Positions 20,858 through 30,071 are shown, counted from the stretch's first letter. The stretch is DNA of 64,000 bases from Pseudomonas libanensis (GCF_001439685.1 NZ_JYLH01000002.1:372001-436000), one strand, 5' to 3'. The notes: generated from the sequence alone by a model not told the origin. Program-made: numbers and translations.

Positions 20858-21921
20858 CGCAGCAGCAGTTGCAGACTGAAGGGGTAAAGGTAGGCCTCGG
20901 GCTTGCCCACGGCCGACAACGCACGAAAATCCACCGCCGCGAGCGGCCCTGACAGCCGTTGCGCCAAGGGGGTATCGATGAGCTGGAATAATGCTTGCTG
21001 GCGGTCGCGGCCGCCATAAGTACCGATATCGACCCCCTTGGCATCGTCATGGATCAGCACCATTGCCCAGCCGCCCAAGGTGAAATGGCCCGCGACCAAG
21101 GTGGTCAATCGCCCATTCATACGCGCCTGCAGGATTTCGGGCGAGCTGTTGACCGCGCTGAACAACATGTCCTTGCCCGGCACACGCCCTTCGTTTTGTA
21201 GAGCCTGCATGGCACCCAGGGCCATTTCATCGTTGGCTGACCACACCAACGCTGTTTGCGGGTAGCGTTTGAACATCTGCGTGGCTTGCTCCAAAGCGCG
21301 TTGACGGCTCCATTCCCCGTAGACCAACTGGCGCAGGCGCACCTCGGGATGCTCGGCCAGGGCGCGGCGCAAGCCTTGTTCACGCAGCAAGGCAGCCGGG
21401 GTGGTCTTGGTGCCGGAAAACGCCAGCAGGTCAAGGTATGCCCCTGGGGAAACCGGCCCGTGCTGGCGCAGTAAGTCGGTCAGCATCAGGTAGCCGGCAT
21501 GTTCGTCGTCGGCCACCAGGCTGCCGATCACCCGGGTTTGCTTGCGCACATCCAGCAGTTGCACCTGGTCGGGGGTCAGCGCGTTATGCACAATCAGCAG
21601 CTTGACCCCGCTGCCTTCGGCCATGCGCAGGATTTGCGGGGCGACATATTGCTCATTCACCAGCACCAGGTAATCAGGGCGCTGGCTGCCCTGCAGCGCC
21701 TCCCGTGCCTGAGCCAGGGTCGTAGGGTTGTCGCGCTCGGAATAGCGCACACGCAAATCCAGGCCGAGGTCCTTGGCGGCGGCCTGCATGAATTGCGCAT
21801 AACTGACCCAGAAGGTTTCCGTCGACATGCCAGGGTTGAGAAATACCACCGACGCGGCATGGGCCATGGCCCCATACGTCGAACCCAGCAACAACATGCA
21901 CGTAATCACAACCTTCAACAT
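20854..21921 (-). CDS. Periplasmic sugar-binding-type substrate-binding protein
   Basis: A 355-residue protein with a signal peptide (MLKVVITCMLLLGSTYGAMAHA) and a type I periplasmic binding fold (VVFLNPGMSTETFW, then PDYLVLVNEQYVAPQILRMAEGSGVKLLIVHN, and VWSANDEMALGAMQAL in the second lobe), as in ribose/autoinducer-2-type or LacI-like binding proteins. The ATG at 21921 has AGGG upstream; the ATG at 21951 lacks a ribosome site. No permease or ATPase gene adjoins it, so it may serve as a sensor input or a stand-alone binder. The ligand is unknown. Confidence 0.85.
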   Translation of the reverse strand: MLKVVITCMLLLGSTYGAMAHAASVVFLNPGMSTETFWVSYAQFMQAAAKDLGLDLRVRYSERDNPTTLAQAREALQGSQRPDYLVLVNEQYVAPQILRMAEGSGVKLLIVHNALTPDQVQLLDVRKQTRVIGSLVADDEHAGYLMLTDLLRQHGPVSPGAYLDLLAFSGTKTTPAALLREQGLRRALAEHPEVRLRQLVYGEWSRQRALEQATQMFKRYPQTALVWSANDEMALGAMQALQNEGRVPGKDMLFSAVNSSPEILQARMNGRLTTLVAGHFTLGGWAMVLIHDDAKGVDIGTYGGRDRQQALFQLIDTPLAQRLSGPLAAVDFRALSAVGKPEAYLYPFSLQLLLR

Positions 21922-21998
21922 GGTTTTCGAGCCCTGAACGATGACCGCCATGATAGTGGCAAATCGACAGTCAATCGAGGCTCAATCAGCATTGCCTG

Positions 21999-22112
21999 TT
22001 ATTGGTGGCTGACCCAGAACACAGCGGTCCCAACCACCAGGATGATCAGGAATAAAATCGCCCAGGCATCCACGGTACTGTCAGGTTTACGGGCTTTGGT
22101 GGAATTGCTCAT
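21999..22112 (-). CDS. 37-residue single-pass membrane protein
   Basis: A short frame encodes MSNSTKARKPDSTVDAWAIL followed by FLIILVVGTAVFWVSHQ and a TAA stop. The N-terminus is charged and the C-terminal half is one transmembrane helix. An AAGAGG box sits 7 nt before the ATG, and codon choice is Pseudomonas-like. It lies between the substrate-binding gene and cysI, transcribed away from cysI. No function is recognised. Confidence 0.7.
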   Translation of the reverse strand: MSNSTKARKPDSTVDAWAILFLIILVVGTAVFWVSHQ

Positions 22113-22258
22113 CGCATCGCCTCTTGTCGGTTTTATAGGTGACTGCACTAAGACTCGATCACAGTAAAGACCAGAGTTGTCCCTATGACAAATGTGGGTA
22201 TGGCGATAACCGTTCTCATTAGTCAGTTTGGTTATTTACATATACCCAAACATCACTT

Positions 22259-22274
22259 TTGCGCATATACGCAA
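22259..22274. promoter_or_regulatory. Near-perfect 16-bp palindrome upstream of cysI
   Basis: TTGCGCATATACGCAA is self-complementary except for the pair at positions 6/11. It lies 72 bp before the cysI start, just upstream of a possible -10 (TATCGT, 22280-22285). It is a candidate operator, possibly for a sulfur regulator, but I cannot name the protein. Confidence 0.45.
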
Positions 22275-22345
22275 ACTGGTATCGTGCGCCGGCTCCGTTG
22301 GGAGTGCGCGGCCGTGCGCGCAGATTTGCCGAGAACAGGACCTAT

Positions 22346-24004
22346 ATGTACGTATACGACGAATACGATCAGCGCATCATCGAGGACCGCGTCAAGCAGT
22401 TCCGTGATCAGACCCGACGCTACTTAGCAGGTGAACTGAGCGAAGAAGAGTTCCGCCCTCTGCGCCTGCAAAATGGCCTTTACGTTCAGCGCTTTGCGCC
22501 GATGCTGCGGGTGGCCGTGCCCTATGGCCAACTGACGTCGCGCCAGACGCGAATGATGGCCAAGATCGCCCGCGACTTCGACAAAGGCTATGCCCACATC
22601 AGCACCCGCCAGAACGTGCAGTTCAACTGGCCGGCCCTGGAAGATGTGCCGGACATCCTGGCCGAATTGGCTACCGTGCAGATGCACGCCATTCAGACCA
22701 GCGGTAACTGCCTGCGCAACGTGACCACCGACCAGTTTGCCGGCGTCGCTGCCGACGAGTTGATCGACCCACGGCCGTGGTGTGAAATCGTGCGTCAGTG
22801 GACCACCTTCCACCCCGAATTCGCCTACCTGCCGCGCAAGTTCAAGATCGCCATCAACGGCTCGACCTCGGACCGTGCGGCCATCGAAGTGCACGATATC
22901 GGCCTGGAGCCGGTGCACAACGCAGCCGGCGAGCTGGGTTTCCGCGTGCTGGTGGGTGGCGGCCTCGGACGTACCCCGGTGGTCGGCGCGTTCATCAACG
23001 AGTTCCTGCCGTGGCAGGACCTGTTGAGCTACCTCGATGCGATTTTGCGGGTCTACAACCGCTATGGTCGTCGCGACAACAAATACAAGGCCCGGATCAA
23101 GATCCTGGTCAAGGCGCTGACCCCTGAGGTGTTCGCCCAGAAAGTCGACGCCGAGATGGAACACCTGCGCGGCGGCCAGACCACCCTGACCGAAGCCGAA
23201 GTACACCGCGTGGCCAAGCACTTCGTCGACCCTGAGTACAAGGCCCTGGCCAACCAGGACGCCGAGCTGGCCGCCCTCGACCAGCAGCACCCAGGCTTCG
23301 CCCGCTGGCGCACGCGCAATACCCTGGCGCACAAGAAGCCCGGCTACGTGGCAGTGACCCTGTCGCTCAAGCCCACCGGCGTAGCGCCAGGCGACATCAC
23401 CGACAAGCAACTGGACGCGGTCGCCGACCTTGCCGAGCGCTACAGCTTCGGCCAGCTGCGCACCTCCCATGAGCAGAACATCATTCTCGCGGACGTCGAG
23501 CAGAGCCAACTATTCACTCTATGGGGCGAGCTGCGCGAAGGCGGTTTTGCCACGCCGAACATTGGCCTGTTGACCGATATCATCTGCTGCCCGGGCGGCG
23601 ACTTCTGCTCCCTGGCCAACGCCAAGTCGATACCGATTGCCGAATCGATCCAGCGCCGTTTCGACGACCTGGACTACCTGTTCGACATCGGCGAGCTGGA
23701 CCTGAACATCTCCGGTTGCATGAACGCCTGTGGTCACCACCACGTCGGCCACATCGGCATCCTGGGCGTGGACAAGAAAGGCGAAGAATTCTACCAAGTG
23801 TCCCTGGGTGGCAGCGCCAGCCGCGATGCGAGCCTGGGCAAGATCCTCGGCCCATCCTTCGCCCAGGAAGCCATGCCGGAGGTGATCGGCAAGCTGATCG
23901 ACGTATATATCGAACAGCGTACCGAAGATGAGCGTTTCATCGACACCTACCAGCGCATCGGCATCGACCTGTTCAAGGAGCGCGTCTATGCAGCGAATCA
24001 TTAA
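22346..24004 (+). CDS. cysI: Sulfite reductase, siroheme/4Fe-4S subunit
   Basis: A 552-residue nitrite/sulfite reductase hemoprotein that reduces sulfite to sulfide in cysteine biosynthesis. It has the ferredoxin-like half-domains and the siroheme-4Fe-4S signature CCPGGDFC...CMNACGHH, giving the four cluster cysteines in C-x5-C and C-x3-C. The start at 22346 has AGGA at -7; earlier in-frame codons lie in the promoter region. The downstream DUF934 gene overlaps by 17 bp, so the two are co-translated. No flavoprotein subunit gene is nearby, consistent with the ferredoxin-type or DUF934-assisted enzyme of pseudomonads. Confidence 0.95.
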   Translation: MYVYDEYDQRIIEDRVKQFRDQTRRYLAGELSEEEFRPLRLQNGLYVQRFAPMLRVAVPYGQLTSRQTRMMAKIARDFDKGYAHISTRQNVQFNWPALEDVPDILAELATVQMHAIQTSGNCLRNVTTDQFAGVAADELIDPRPWCEIVRQWTTFHPEFAYLPRKFKIAINGSTSDRAAIEVHDIGLEPVHNAAGELGFRVLVGGGLGRTPVVGAFINEFLPWQDLLSYLDAILRVYNRYGRRDNKYKARIKILVKALTPEVFAQKVDAEMEHLRGGQTTLTEAEVHRVAKHFVDPEYKALANQDAELAALDQQHPGFARWRTRNTLAHKKPGYVAVTLSLKPTGVAPGDITDKQLDAVADLAERYSFGQLRTSHEQNIILADVEQSQLFTLWGELREGGFATPNIGLLTDIICCPGGDFCSLANAKSIPIAESIQRRFDDLDYLFDIGELDLNISGCMNACGHHHVGHIGILGVDKKGEEFYQVSLGGSASRDASLGKILGPSFAQEAMPEVIGKLIDVYIEQRTEDERFIDTYQRIGIDLFKERVYAANH

Positions 24005-24482
24005 GAACAACGAAGTCGTCGACGAAACCTGGCACCTGCTGCCCAAGGACGCGAGCTTCGACGGCATCTCCAACTGTGACGACCTGATCGTGCCGTTGGC
24101 CCTGTGGCGCGAACACGGCCACGCGCTCAAGGCCCGCGACGGCGGCCTGGGCGTGTGGCTGGACGCCGATGAAGAAGCCGAGGAAATCGGTGATGATGTG
24201 CAACATTTCCAGGTCATCGCCCTGAACTTCCCGGCCTTCACCGATGGGCGCAACTACTCCAACGCCCGCCTGCTGCGTGACCGTTATGGCTACAAGGGTG
24301 AATTGCGCGCGATTGGCGACGTGTTGCGTGACCAACTGTTCTACCTGCGCCGTTGCGGGTTCGATGCCTTCGCCTTGCGCGCCGACAAAGACCCGTATGA
24401 AGCGCTGGAAAGCCTCAAGGACTTCTCGGTGACCTATCAGGCTGCGACGGACGAGCCGCTGCCGCTGTTCCGCCGACGCTGA
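23988..24482 (+). CDS. DUF934 protein, cysI partner
   Basis: A 164-residue cytosolic protein of the DUF934 family, regularly encoded right after cysI in proteobacteria and thought to help sulfite reduction, although its biochemical role is not established. It starts with MQRIIKNNEVVDETWHLLPK inside the end of cysI; an AAGGAG box lies 8 nt before that ATG. The GRNYSNARLLRDRYGYKGELRAIGDVLRDQ region is the most conserved part of the family. Its expression is expected to follow cysI. Confidence 0.9.
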   Translation: MQRIIKNNEVVDETWHLLPKDASFDGISNCDDLIVPLALWREHGHALKARDGGLGVWLDADEEAEEIGDDVQHFQVIALNFPAFTDGRNYSNARLLRDRYGYKGELRAIGDVLRDQLFYLRRCGFDAFALRADKDPYEALESLKDFSVTYQAATDEPLPLFRRR

Positions 24483-24491
24483 GTACCAAAA

Positions 24492-24562
24492 TGTGAGAGG
24501 GGGCTTGCCCCCGATGACGGAGTACCAGCCAACAGATTCGTTGGCTGATCCACCGCTATCGG
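24492..24562. repeat. Truncated REPIN
   Basis: The left REP arm (tgtgagagggggcttgcccc) is intact and the middle is present. The right arm is cut off at caccgctatcgg, where the sequence switches into the structured repeat element, suggesting the element inserted into or recombined with this REPIN. Confidence 0.7.
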
Positions 24563-24595
24563 AGCATAGGTATCTACACAATTGCTTGCTCTTGC

Positions 24596-24628
<33 letters not shown>

Positions 24629-24644
24629 CTGGCTTTTGATCTTG

Positions 24645-24941
24645 ATCTCAGGCGCCCCGTCAAACACGCTGGCCGAACGCAGGCTTGAATCCGTGGGTAA
24701 CCCGGCAGGACGCCGGGTTAGCCGCCCCGCGCCATGGATGGCGCGTGGCGGCGGCCCACGGATTCAAGCCTGCGTTCGGGCACACCGAGCCTAAGCGAGG
24801 TGCCGAGTGTTGGGGCGAAGGCCTTTTGGTTACTTTTGTGCCTTTACAAAAGTGACACGCCGTAAGGGCGTAACCCTAAGTGGCCGTTACCGCAGCAACG
24901 GATATGTACTCGGTCTGATCCAACATCCTGGTCGGCTGTCA
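24645..24941 (+). repeat. Structured repeat element, copy A
   Basis: A non-coding repeat of about 300 bp, also present at 62501-62797. A perfect 25-bp outer stem (24673-24697 with 24755-24779) encloses two hairpins: a 9-bp stem (24698-24706/24712-24720) and a 14-pair stem with one mismatch (24721-24752). A fourth hairpin is at 24829-24856, and a CGCC-GTAAG-GGCG hairpin follows. Stem sequences differ from copy B yet remain complementary. It ends beside a single REP (24943-24974). Small open frames across it have no credible start or codon pattern. Similar repeats are frequent in P. fluorescens genomes, but I do not know an assigned role. Confidence 0.85.
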
Positions 24942-24942
24942 G

Positions 24943-24974
24943 GCCGCCATCGGGGGCAAGCCCCCTCCCACATT
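24943..24974. repeat. Single REP
   Basis: One REP arm (gccatcgggggcaagccccc followed by tcccaca). It closes the right end of the structured element. A similar junction recurs after copy B. Confidence 0.8.
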
Positions 24975-25116
24975 TGGTCCTGCTTGGCGCTGCAAATTTG
25001 GGTGAATACCGCGGGGCCATGAAGCAATCTTCACACTATGGGGTGAGCATTCGCCGTGATCGAACTGTCCTCTACTGATCAGCAGCTTTTCAACTCACTG
25101 ACGATCGGAGTTCTTC

Positions 25117-26841
25117 ATGGCGAAAATCAACCTGGCCCAGCAGCTGGCGACCACCCTTGAACAGGCGGGCATCAAGCGCATCTGGGGTCTGACCGGCGAT
25201 AGCCTCAATGGTTTGACCGACGCACTGCGCAGTATGGACAGCATCGAGTGGATGCACGTGCGCCACGAGGAAGTCGCCGCCTTCGCCGCCGGCGCCGAAG
25301 CCGCCGCCACTGGAGAGCTGACCGTGTGTGCCGGCAGTTGCGGGCCGGGCAACCTGCATTTGATCAATGGCCTGTTCGACTGCCATCGCAACCATGTGCC
25401 GGTGCTGGCGATTGCGGCGCAAATTCCGTCGTCGGAAATCGGCCTGAATTATTTCCAGGAAACCCATCCCCAGGAACTGTTCAAGGAGTGCAGCCACTTT
25501 ATCGAGCTGGTCAGCAACCCCGAACAGATGCCCCAGGTGCTGCATCGTGCCATGCGCTCGGCGATCCTCAATCGCGGCGTGGCGGTGGTGGTGATTCCGG
25601 GGGATGTGTCGCTGCTGGAAGTCGAAAACACGCTCAAGCCCTGGCCGGCCCTGCATGCACCGCGCACCTTGCCGGCGGAGCAGGACCTGCAACGCCTCAG
25701 CGAGATCCTGCAGGGCAGCGAGAAAGTCACCCTGCTGTGCGGCAGCGGCTGTGCCGGCACCCACGATCAGGTGGTGGCCTTGGCCGATGCCCTCGGCGCC
25801 CCGGTGGTGCACGCGCTGCGCGGCAAGGAGCATGTGGAATGGGATAACCCGTTCGACGTCGGGATGACCGGCCTGATCGGTTTCAGCTCCGGTTACCATG
25901 CGATGTTCGACTGCGACACCTTGATCATGCTCGGCACTGACTTCCCCTATCGCCAGTTCTACCCGACCGACGCCAAGATCATCCAGGTCGACCGCGACCC
26001 GCAGGCCCTGGGTCGCCGCGCGACGTTGGACCTGGGCATCGCCGCCGATGTCAGTGAAACCATCGCCGCCCTGCTGCCACGCCTGACCCGCAAGACTGAT
26101 CGAAGCTTCCTCGAAACCTCGCTGAAGCACTATGAAAAAGCCCGCCAAGGCCTGGATGACCTGGCGCAACCGTCCAAAGCCAACCGCCCGATCCATCCTC
26201 AATACGTGGCGCGCTTGCTCAGCGAGCTGGCCGACGATGATGCGATTTTCACCGCCGACGTCGGCTCACCTACGGTATGGGCTGCGCGCTACTTGAAGAT
26301 GAACGGCAAGCGCCGGCTGATCGGCTCGTTCAACCATGGCTCGATGGCCAACGCCATGCCCCAGGCGATCGGCGCCCAGGCGGCATTTCCCGGGCGCCAG
26401 GTGATCTCGATGTCCGGCGACGGCGGGTTCACCATGCTGATGGGGGATTTCATTTCACTGGCGCAACTGAATCTGCCGGTGAAACTCATCGTGTTCAACA
26501 ACTCGTCCCTGGGTTTTGTTGCCATGGAGATGAAAGCCGCTGGCTACCTGGACACCGGCACCGAGCTGAAAAACCCGGACTTCGCCGCCATGTCCAATGC
26601 CATGGGGATTCTAGGTGTTCGCGTCGAGCAGTCCGAAGACCTTGAGCCGGCCTTGCGCCGCGCCCTGGCCCATGACGGCCCGGTGCTGGTGGACGTGGTG
26701 ACCGCCACCCAAGAGCTGGTGATGCCGCCGAGTATCAAGCTGGAGCAGGCCAAGGGATTCAGCCTGTATATGCTCAAGGCGGTAATGAGCGGGCGTGGGG
26801 ATGAGGTGATCGAATTGGCGCGGACTAACTGGTTGCGTTAA
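25117..26841 (+). CDS. poxB: Ubiquinone-dependent pyruvate dehydrogenase (pyruvate oxidase)
   Basis: A 574-residue ThDP- and FAD-dependent enzyme that oxidatively decarboxylates pyruvate to acetate and CO2, passing electrons to ubiquinone at the inner membrane. The N-terminal pyrimidine-binding domain has the catalytic Glu in [16 protein letters not shown]. The central FAD-type domain follows. The C-terminal ThDP domain has GDGG...NNSSLG. The C-terminus ends in a short basic/hydrophobic tail where E. coli PoxB binds membranes. Related ThDP enzymes share the fold, but the LTGDSLNGL and [21 protein letters not shown] stretches favour PoxB. GGAG precedes the ATG. The upstream gap is filled by repeats. 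Confidence 0.92.
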   Translation: MAKINLAQQLATTLEQAGIKRIWGLTGDSLNGLTDALRSMDSIEWMHVRHEEVAAFAAGAEAAATGELTVCAGSCGPGNLHLINGLFDCHRNHVPVLAIAAQIPSSEIGLNYFQETHPQELFKECSHFIELVSNPEQMPQVLHRAMRSAILNRGVAVVVIPGDVSLLEVENTLKPWPALHAPRTLPAEQDLQRLSEILQGSEKVTLLCGSGCAGTHDQVVALADALGAPVVHALRGKEHVEWDNPFDVGMTGLIGFSSGYHAMFDCDTLIMLGTDFPYRQFYPTDAKIIQVDRDPQALGRRATLDLGIAADVSETIAALLPRLTRKTDRSFLETSLKHYEKARQGLDDLAQPSKANRPIHPQYVARLLSELADDDAIFTADVGSPTVWAARYLKMNGKRRLIGSFNHGSMANAMPQAIGAQAAFPGRQVISMSGDGGFTMLMGDFISLAQLNLPVKLIVFNNSSLGFVAMEMKAAGYLDTGTELKNPDFAAMSNAMGILGVRVEQSEDLEPALRRALAHDGPVLVDVVTATQELVMPPSIKLEQAKGFSLYMLKAVMSGRGDEVIELARTNWLR

Positions 26842-26866
26842 ACAAGTTGGATGCCCCGCGATCCAG

Positions 26867-26954
26867 TATGGGAGGGGGCTTGCCTCCGATGGCAGTGCGT
26901 CAGCTAAACATTGACTGACTGATACACCGCAATCGGGGGCAAGCCCCTCCCACA
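26867..26954. repeat. REPIN between poxB and the FMN reductase gene
   Basis: Two inverted REP arms (tatgggagggggcttgcctc and its near complement) flank a gcagtgcgtcagcta... middle. It lies in the convergent gap downstream of both genes, the usual place for REPINs. Confidence 0.85.
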
Positions 26955-26972
26955 CTTGAGTTCATTGCCAGA

Positions 26973-27530
26973 TCAAGCCGTCTGTTTTTCCACCCACTTG
27001 CCGTAGGCGTCAATAAAGGCCTGCAAGAATGGTTTGGTCTTTTCCGACAATTTCCCCGCCTCATCGAACACACTGCCCGCTCCGCCCAGGTAGGCTTCCG
27101 GCATTTGCATGCACCACACGTCGAGAAACACCAGGGACTGGCGCAGGTGATGGTTGGCGCCAAAGCCGCCCATGGCGCCTGGCGACACGCTGATGATCGC
27201 TCCCGGCTTGCCGCCCCAGACACTTTGCCCATACGGGCGAGACCCCACATCGATGGCATTCTTCAACGGCGCAGGTACGGAACGGTTGTATTCCGGAGTG
27301 ACGAACAGCACCGCGTCGGATGAACTCACCTGTTGACGGAAAGTGCTGTAGGCTTGCGGCGCGGCTGCACCCTCTATGTCCTCGTTGTAGAGCGGCAAAT
27401 CGCCAATTTCCACAATGCTCAGCTTCAGGTTGGCAGGGGCCAGTCCGGCCAGGGCCAAGGCGACCTTGCGGTTGATCGAGTCTTTTCTCAAGCTGCCAAC
27501 CAGGACGGCAATCGTGTAGACCTTGCTCAT
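26973..27530 (-). CDS. NAD(P)H-dependent FMN/quinone reductase
   Basis: A 185-residue flavodoxin-like reductase of the ChrR/YieF/ArsH-related FMN_red family. It has the phosphate-binding GSLRKDSINRKVA loop near the N-terminus and the LFVTPEYNRSVPAPLKNAIDVGSRP motif that binds FMN. Such enzymes reduce quinones, chromate or nitro compounds by two electrons, limiting redox cycling. The exact substrate cannot be told. It is a single gene, convergent with poxB. Confidence 0.9.
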   Translation of the reverse strand: MSKVYTIAVLVGSLRKDSINRKVALALAGLAPANLKLSIVEIGDLPLYNEDIEGAAAPQAYSTFRQQVSSSDAVLFVTPEYNRSVPAPLKNAIDVGSRPYGQSVWGGKPGAIISVSPGAMGGFGANHHLRQSLVFLDVWCMQMPEAYLGGAGSVFDEAGKLSEKTKPFLQAFIDAYGKWVEKQTA

Positions 27531-27759
27531 TGGGGTTTCCCCGATGTCTGACTAAAGGAGCTTGTAGTTATAGAGATTTCACTGCGCGCGTACCAGCGTG
27601 TTTTTGAGAATGCCGCAAAAGTTGGCGCGCAATTTCCATGCGTGGGAAACGTCTGAAATTTTAAACGAATAGTATTTTTTTCTTATAGGTAAACTACCCC
27701 ACTCCCTGACGGTCTACAGAACCGCAAATCGAGTGTTTATCTCCAGAGGTTCTAAACAG

Positions 27760-27996
27760 ATGGCAGCAGTACTAGTCGGACAGTTTCATGCCAGAGACGC
27801 GGAAGGCCGCGTATATTCGGTGCATGAGTTCCAGGAATCCGAACCGGCGCAAGGCGACTTGGCGGGCTCGGCGCCTGCCTTCACCTACAAGCTGGCCATT
27901 GGCGACCGGGTGGAAAAGCTCGAGGGCGATGAGTTCAGATTGATTCAATCGGGCACCGTCCTCGTACGCGAATCGAAGACCACCCTCGCCTCATAA
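27760..27996 (+). CDS. Conserved hypothetical protein, 78 residues
   Basis: A small acidic protein (MAAVLVGQFHARDAEGRVYS...) with no signal peptide or membrane segment. It ends in LAIGDRVEKLEGDEFRLIQSGTVLVRE, which suggests a small beta-rich fold. The ATG at 27760 is chosen for the AGAGG box 10 nt upstream. The 220-bp upstream gap is AT-rich, with a T-run followed by TATAGGTAAACT that may be part of its promoter. Function is unknown. Confidence 0.75.
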   Translation: MAAVLVGQFHARDAEGRVYSVHEFQESEPAQGDLAGSAPAFTYKLAIGDRVEKLEGDEFRLIQSGTVLVRESKTTLAS

Positions 27997-28015
27997 GATT
28001 TAGCCTTAAACACCT

Positions 28016-28036
28016 GCCCAGTCCTGGCGACTGGGC
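28016..28036. terminator. Hairpin between convergent genes
   Basis: GCCCAGTC (28016-28023) pairs perfectly with GACTGGGC (28029-28036) around a 5-nt loop in the 49-bp gap between two convergent genes. There is no long T-run, so termination strength is uncertain. Confidence 0.55.
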
Positions 28037-28045
28037 TGGGGATGC

Positions 28046-28450
28046 TCACGGGCTACGGACTTGCGTCACTTCAATGCCCTGCTCGCTCCGTTTTAGCGTT
28101 ACCACCACCTGCCCTCGCTCCCCCTCCACCGCGTACATCGAGCGCGTGTAGCCCGATCGGTCGTAAGCCGGATAGGCCTCAACGTGCCTGATCAGCGTGA
28201 TACCGAGCACCGCGCCCACCTGCTCGCCGACCTGTTCCTGAGAGCGGATAAACGCTTCAAGTTCGAGATTTTCCGGCGTTTGTTCAGCGTAATTATTCAA
28301 GAAGTAAGCCGCCATGCATCCCAGGGTCACCAGGACCAGGAGTTGCTTGGCCGTTACCCCGAAGAGCGTCGAGGGTAGAGGCATTTGAGACCAGACCTGT
28401 TTTTGTTGTAAGTACCGGGTTACCGGCAGTGGTCGTTGCTGATCAGACAC
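28046..28450 (-). CDS. Hypothetical inner-membrane-anchored protein, 134 residues
   Basis: The cytosolic N-terminus (about 30 residues) is followed by one transmembrane helix (LLVLVTLGCMAAYFL, about 35-53), with the remainder predicted periplasmic. The last 80 residues include a EAYPAYDRSGYTRSMYAVEGERGQVVVTL stretch of beta character. I do not recognise the family. It is convergent with the 78-residue gene and divergent from the LysR-like regulator. Confidence 0.7.
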   Translation of the reverse strand: MSDQQRPLPVTRYLQQKQVWSQMPLPSTLFGVTAKQLLVLVTLGCMAAYFLNNYAEQTPENLELEAFIRSQEQVGEQVGAVLGITLIRHVEAYPAYDRSGYTRSMYAVEGERGQVVVTLKRSEQGIEVTQVRSP

Positions 28451-28566
28451 AGCATTCTAGTAGGGCCGTGGCGCAACGCCATAGGCAGGGGCGACGCGCG
28501 CAGTCTTTTTTGCGCACACAGCCTTGCACCATTGAATCCCCATCGCGCTGCACATAGACTCCGGCC

Positions 28567-29478
28567 ATGCGTTTACGTCATATCGAAGTGATTCAGGCCA
28601 TCTTGCAGACCGGGCACCTCGGCACGGCCGCCGAGTGGTTGCAACTCCCCGTGGGCGAGGTAGACGCCACCCTCAAGGATGCCGAGTTGCAATTGGGGTT
28701 CATGTTGTTCGCCAGTGTACGCGGCCGCCTGCAAGCGACGCGCGAGACCCTGGAGTTGCAGGCGCATATTGGCCCACTGTACGAAGCGCTCGAACCGCTA
28801 CAACGCCTGGCCAGCCGTTTGAAACACCATCACGCCCCGACACTGCGCGCCCTGTGCACCCCGCCGCTGGCCAACCAACTGTTGCCGCAAAGCATTGCCA
28901 TGCTGCGCCGACGCTTCCAGGACACCCCGTGCAACCTGTCGAGCCAATCGACCCGGGAGATCATCAGGAGCCTGCTGCTGCACGAAGCCGATGTGGGCCT
29001 GAGCCTGCATGACCCGGAACATGCGCAAATCCAAAGCATCGTGCTGGCCCAGGGCAAATTGCAATTGCTCGCGCCCCATGGCTGGCTCAAACCCAAGCAA
29101 AAATACATTGCATTGCAGGACCTGGCCGGGCAGTCACTGATCGGGCTTGAGGGCCATGACCCGCTCAGCCGCCTGCTGGACGCCAAGCTGCAAGCCCTGC
29201 GCCCGTTGCCGGTGGTGCAGACGCGTGTGCAGACTTACCAGATGATGCGCAGCATGGTGGAAGCCGGGGAAGGCTTGGCGATCGTCGACCCCTTCACCGC
29301 CTTCGGCGCGCGGGAGGCCGGGCTGGATGCGTGCCCGGTGTCGCCGCCGATAATGGTCAGTTTGTATGCATTGACATTGAAAGACTGTGGGACCTTACCG
29401 GCATTGAATGCATTGCTGGAGATTGTCACCCAGAAGGCCGAAAGTCTCCTGGGCGGCGACACAAAACCCACAGCCTAA
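28567..29478 (+). CDS. LysR-type transcriptional regulator with divergent HTH
   Basis: A 303-residue protein with LysR-family length and layout: an N-terminal winged helix (residues 1-60), a linker helix and a periplasmic-binding-like effector domain (TLRALCTPPLANQLLPQSIAML..., DVGLSLH). The recognition helix is unusual: PVGEVDATLKDAELQLG replaces the common SQPAVSRQIRRLEEELG. It could therefore bind an atypical site. Target genes are unknown. The upstream neighbour on the opposite strand is the 134-residue membrane protein, so autoregulation across the 116-bp gap is possible. Confidence 0.82.
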   Translation: MRLRHIEVIQAILQTGHLGTAAEWLQLPVGEVDATLKDAELQLGFMLFASVRGRLQATRETLELQAHIGPLYEALEPLQRLASRLKHHHAPTLRALCTPPLANQLLPQSIAMLRRRFQDTPCNLSSQSTREIIRSLLLHEADVGLSLHDPEHAQIQSIVLAQGKLQLLAPHGWLKPKQKYIALQDLAGQSLIGLEGHDPLSRLLDAKLQALRPLPVVQTRVQTYQMMRSMVEAGEGLAIVDPFTAFGAREAGLDACPVSPPIMVSLYALTLKDCGTLPALNALLEIVTQKAESLLGGDTKPTA

Positions 29479-29481
29479 GCG

Positions 29482-30063
29482 TCAGATCGACTCCACTTCC
29501 GTCTTGAACAACCGATACCAGAAGATCGCCACTTCACGGGTTTGCGGATCAATCCCGCGATAACGCAGTTGGTCAATTCCGCCCATCACGTACCCGCATC
29601 GCTCATACAGGCGACAGGCCCCAAGATTGTTGTTCTGGGTTTCCAGCATCATGCCCGGCAGGTTTTTCTTGCGAGCCCAGAACTGCGCCACATCCAGCAA
29701 CGCCTTGGCTACACCGTGGCGTCGCGCAGGCAACACCACCGCCAATTCATCGACGTGGGCAAAACCGTTCCAGTTGGTGCTGACCACCACATGCCCCACC
29801 GCGCGGTCATCCAGGTAGGCCATGAAGACCGCGCTGTCGGTGGCATCGCGAAAGCTGGCGAACTCTTCCGGGTCAATGCCGTAGCATTTGCGGTACGGCA
29901 GGACGCGCTCCACAGGCCACTGATCGACACGCTGGCCCATCTGCGGCACACCATAGGCGCTGACCTCGAAGCTGAAGTCATTGCCCCATACATAGGGGTC
30001 GAAACCTTCATCGGCGACCCGCACACTGAGCCCTGGGTACTTCGGGTTCATTACAGCTTGCAT
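29482..30063 (-). CDS. GNAT-family N-acetyltransferase, coupled to ldcA
   Basis: A 193-residue protein with a C-terminal GNAT domain: the acetyl-CoA-binding region is ELAVVLPARRHGVAKALLDVA, followed by LETQNNNLGACRLYERCGYVMGG. The upstream lysine decarboxylase stop codon is 8 bp before the chosen ATG, and the ribosome site AAGGA overlaps the junction, so the two genes form one operon. A first ATG 2 bp after that stop is possible but too close to the ribosome site. The substrate is unknown; acetylation of a polyamine such as cadaverine is an inference from context only. Confidence 0.85.
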   Translation of the reverse strand: MQAVMNPKYPGLSVRVADEGFDPYVWGNDFSFEVSAYGVPQMGQRVDQWPVERVLPYRKCYGIDPEEFASFRDATDSAVFMAYLDDRAVGHVVVSTNWNGFAHVDELAVVLPARRHGVAKALLDVAQFWARKKNLPGMMLETQNNNLGACRLYERCGYVMGGIDQLRYRGIDPQTREVAIFWYRLFKTEVESI

Positions 30064-30071
30064 AAACATCC

